Source: an uncultured Chryseobacterium sp. (GTDB lineage Bacteria > Bacteroidota > Bacteroidia > Flavobacteriales > Weeksellaceae). Taken from it: a stretch of 24,492 nucleotides of DNA. Shown here piece by piece: positions 22,485 to 24,492 of this stretch (position 1 is its first letter; each line of letters opens with the position of its first letter). The stretch spans positions 1-24,492 of the forward strand of contig NZ_CAKZIK010000067.1 of the NCBI RefSeq assembly GCF_936933875.1, read 5' to 3'. A program made the position numbers and the translations under genes. The notes below the pieces were generated by a model. That model was not told the DNA's origin. It saw only the letters and a list, made by a program, of their open reading frames with translations, and ran no database searches.

Positions 22485-24071
22485 TTTTTTTTCCTTCTCC
22501 TTTCGGTTTGTGGTTTTGCACAGGAAAAAGAATTTATTTTAACGGATATCCAGACACAGCAACAGTTTAAAGCAAAAGATTCTGCAGCAGCTGTAAAATT
22601 CCTCGATTCACTTTCGCAACATCATTATTATCTCACGGAGCTGAAAGAAGTAAAAACTGAAGGAGATAAAACGATTATTTTCTTCGATAAAGGCAGAAAC
22701 TTCAATGAAGCCAATGTCAAAATATCGGATTCTCTTTCGAAAGCTTCAAGAACAAATACTTCTTTTTACACCAAAAATCTGGATTCTTTAAAGAAATCTT
22801 TTAATCAAAAATTCGTAGAGAAAGGTTTTACATTTAGCCGTGTAAAATCAAAATTCCTTGGTTTTGAAAATAATGTTCCGCAGGTTGCACTTTCAGTATC
22901 CTATTCAAAGAAAAGAACAATTGATGGTTTCGTTTTTAAAGGCTATGAAAAACTACCGAAACGTTTCGTGAAAAACCTCGTAAAAGATTTCAAAGGAAAA
23001 AATTACGATGAAAAGAATTTGGTCAGCATCAATCAAAATCTGCAAAATCACCCGTTTATTGTGCTCGAAAAACCGCCGCAAACTTTATTCACCAAAGATT
23101 CAACACAGATTTTCTTATTCACCCAAAAGAAACGATCCAATACTTTTGACGGAATTATTGGTTTCGGAAACGATAAAACAGAAAAATTTACATTCAACGG
23201 AACATTAAATATCAACTTCCGGAACATTTTTAACGGTTTCGAAGAAATCAATCTTTATTGGCAAAGAAATCCGGATAAAGGACAGACTTTTGATTTAAAA
23301 ACGGATGTTCCTTATTTATTTAAATCAAACGTCGGACTCAACGTCAACATGAATATCTACAGACAGGATTCCACCTTTGCTACGGTAAAATTTATGCCGT
23401 CCGTTTATTATCATATCAACCGGAATCAAAGATTCGGTGTACGCGGAACTTTTGAAACTTCTTCCGTGATTGATACTTTATACGTACAGGGAAAAGATTA
23501 CAGTAAGAAAGGAGCCGGACTTTGGTATCAGTTTACCGAACCGACAGAAATAGAGCTTTTCAGACATAAAACTTTAATTCGTGCCGAAGCAGATTTTCTT
23601 ACCGCGAATTATACGGAAGAATCTTTAAAAGCCAGTCAATTGAAATATTTCATCACCGCCGAAAGAAACTTCAATATCAAAGGCAACAACTATCTTAATT
23701 TAAGAGGCGAAACTGCCATGCTTAACACCTCCGAAAATCTTTTGGAGAACGAACTTTTACGATTTGGAGGGTGGAATTCCATGCGCGGTTTCAACGAAAA
23801 TTCATTAATTGGTGACTTCTATATCTTCGGTGGTGCAGAATACCGTTATTTAATTGGCGAAAAAGCTTTCTTTGATATTTTCGGGCAATACGCGCAAGTC
23901 AACAATAAATTACTGAACGAGAAGCCCAAACTTTACAGCGTCGGGCTTGGCTTCAATTTCTTTTTGCCCATTGGCTTGATGAGTTTTCAAATTTCCAACG
24001 GAAACCAGTTTGGGAATGCTTTCAAATTTAGTGATACTAAAATTCATTGGGGAATTCTGGGTAGGTTTTAG
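22479..24071 (+). CDS. Omp85 (BamA/TamA) family outer membrane protein
   Basis: The protein is 530 residues from the ATG at 22479, which gives a clean signal peptide (MTFFFLLLSVCGFAQ). The longer reading from 22392 would translate the palindromic repeat and bury the signal peptide. The N-terminal part to about residue 190 has POTRA-like sequence (FVFKGYEKLPKRFVKNLVKD). A beta-barrel follows, with alternating strands (FNGTLNINFRNIFNGFEEIN), the Omp85 hallmark RGF at about 436-438 in SMRGFNENSLIG, and a C-terminal Phe (ILGRF) as required for BAM-mediated insertion. Family members insert or secrete outer membrane proteins. It is shorter than BamA (about 800) and closer to TamA-like or patatin-associated barrels, so the exact role is open. 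Confidence 0.85.
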   Translation: MTFFFLLLSVCGFAQEKEFILTDIQTQQQFKAKDSAAAVKFLDSLSQHHYYLTELKEVKTEGDKTIIFFDKGRNFNEANVKISDSLSKASRTNTSFYTKNLDSLKKSFNQKFVEKGFTFSRVKSKFLGFENNVPQVALSVSYSKKRTIDGFVFKGYEKLPKRFVKNLVKDFKGKNYDEKNLVSINQNLQNHPFIVLEKPPQTLFTKDSTQIFLFTQKKRSNTFDGIIGFGNDKTEKFTFNGTLNINFRNIFNGFEEINLYWQRNPDKGQTFDLKTDVPYLFKSNVGLNVNMNIYRQDSTFATVKFMPSVYYHINRNQRFGVRGTFETSSVIDTLYVQGKDYSKKGAGLWYQFTEPTEIELFRHKTLIRAEADFLTANYTEESLKASQLKYFITAERNFNIKGNNYLNLRGETAMLNTSENLLENELLRFGGWNSMRGFNENSLIGDFYIFGGAEYRYLIGEKAFFDIFGQYAQVNNKLLNEKPKLYSVGLGFNFFLPIGLMSFQISNGNQFGNAFKFSDTKIHWGILGRF

Positions 24072-24078
24072 GATTTTA

Positions 24079-24173
24079 GGAGCAAGACTTAGGGATTGTG
24101 ATAGACATTTTCGTCGCGCTGTCCGCTGTATCTTTTGCTCTTCGCTAAGCTTATCACAAAAGGATGCCGCTCC
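24079..24173. repeat. Probable degenerate interspersed repeat
   Basis: Nested inverted pairs GGAGC (24079-24083) with GCTCC (24169-24173), and TTGTGATA (24096-24103) with TATCACAA (24152-24159), bracket a GC-richer core. The text (TAGGAGC, GTCCGCTGTATCTTTTG, CACAAAAGGATGCC, CACGGCTAGAA) resembles a repeat I recall downstream of many flavobacterial genes. It starts eight bases after the Omp85 stop and may also act as a transcript end. Confidence 0.45.
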
Positions 24174-24208
24174 CATCACGGCTAGAAGTTCAGGTTCTCT
24201 ATCTTTAT

Positions 24209-24243
<35 letters not shown>

Positions 24244-24405
24244 TTGGATGGATGAAGTTGGATGTTGGAAGCACGAAGCTTGTAGTTTGAAGTTTATACT
24301 AAAAACTAAGCCTTATTCTACTATTGAACCTTGGTATCAACTACAATCTTTGCACCCTACATCTCTGCATCTATTGTACTCATTTTTGAATATCCATAAA
24401 ACAAA
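24244..24405. other. Non-coding stretch without a recognisable feature
   Basis: This is the remainder of the 373-base gap between the Omp85 stop (24071) and the 5S rRNA gene (24445). Apart from the two repeats listed before it and the terminator after it, I see no tRNA, promoter box or believable coding region here. Confidence 0.6.
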
Positions 24406-24435
24406 AATCCCCAACCACGGATGTGATTGAGGATT
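24406..24435 (-). terminator. rRNA operon terminator
   Basis: Read on the minus strand, thirteen-base arms (24435-24423 and 24418-24406) pair completely when two U-G wobble pairs are allowed, with a four-base loop, and run into TTTTTGTTTT-like sequence. It lies nine bases after the end of the 5S gene, where the rRNA operon should terminate. Confidence 0.88.
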
Positions 24436-24444
24436 TAAAAAAAA

Positions 24445-24492
24445 ACTGGCGGCGACCTACTCTCCCGCTTTCGCAGTACCATCGGCGCTAGA
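24445..24492 (-). rRNA. rrf: 5S ribosomal RNA, 3' part (cut by window edge)
   Basis: The minus strand ends GTAGGTCGCCGCCAGT and, reading inward, contains CGAAAGCGGGAGAGTAGG and TCTAGCGCCGATGGTACTGC, the conserved 3' half of bacterial 5S rRNA (helices IV/V and the 3' strand of helix I). About 48 bases are present; the remaining 60-70 and the rest of the rRNA operon lie to the right of the window. The exact 3' end may be one or two bases off. Confidence 0.93.

Overview
This window comes from a low-GC member of the Bacteroidota, most likely Flavobacteriia of the Weeksellaceae (Chryseobacterium / Kaistella / Epilithonimonas type). The evidence is the AT-rich DNA, the near absence of Shine-Dalgarno sequences, promoters of the Bacteroidota form TTTG-N19-TAnnTTTG, many lipoproteins, and typical flavobacterial families (DUF4252, GIN/DUF2807, DUF4407, a GlmU-like left-handed beta-helix protein, type B L31). 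It looks like ordinary chromosome. I see no phage, plasmid, CRISPR or complete insertion sequence, but several short palindromic interspersed repeats are present.

Layout. 1-2.3 kb: a divergent pair, a metallo-beta-lactamase-fold hydrolase (-) and a serine hydrolase lipoprotein (+). 2.3-4.1 kb: a PadR regulator followed by two paralogous 239-residue membrane proteins (-), with a candidate self-operator. 4.2-4.8 kb: ruvC, which looks leaderless. 4.8-8.0 kb: a large secreted repeat protein and a small secreted protein with matching C-terminal motifs (-). 8.2-11.2 kb: a DUF4407 membrane protein followed by a protein joining a Clp-type AAA+ ATPase to an FtsH-type M41 zinc peptidase (+); this pair is the most unusual thing here. 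11.2-13.1 kb: a small lipoprotein and guaB (-). 13.3-16.3 kb: an ECF sigma factor operon with a probable anti-sigma factor and two DUF4252 proteins, one fused to a GIN adhesin-like domain (-). 16.6-18.1 kb: a GlmU-like nucleotidyltransferase/acyltransferase and ribosomal protein L31 type B (-). 18.3-24.1 kb: a run of + strand genes: beta-helix lipoprotein, small coiled-coil membrane protein, MazG-like pyrophosphohydrolase, aroA, a short-chain dehydrogenase and an Omp85-family outer membrane protein. The right edge holds the 3' end of a 5S rRNA gene (-), the tail of an rRNA operon, with its terminator.

How they work together. Housekeeping functions (recombination, GMP synthesis, aromatic amino acid synthesis, translation, envelope assembly) alternate with envelope-facing systems. 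The DUF4407/AAA-M41 pair can be read as a two-gene analogue of FtsH in which the membrane part and the ATPase-protease are separate proteins; that is inference. Palindromic repeats sit at 16495-16543, 20207-20333, 22400-22484 and probably 24079-24173. The one at 22400-22484 appears to supply the start codon of the Omp85 gene.

All family assignments come from reading motifs by eye; no database search was run.
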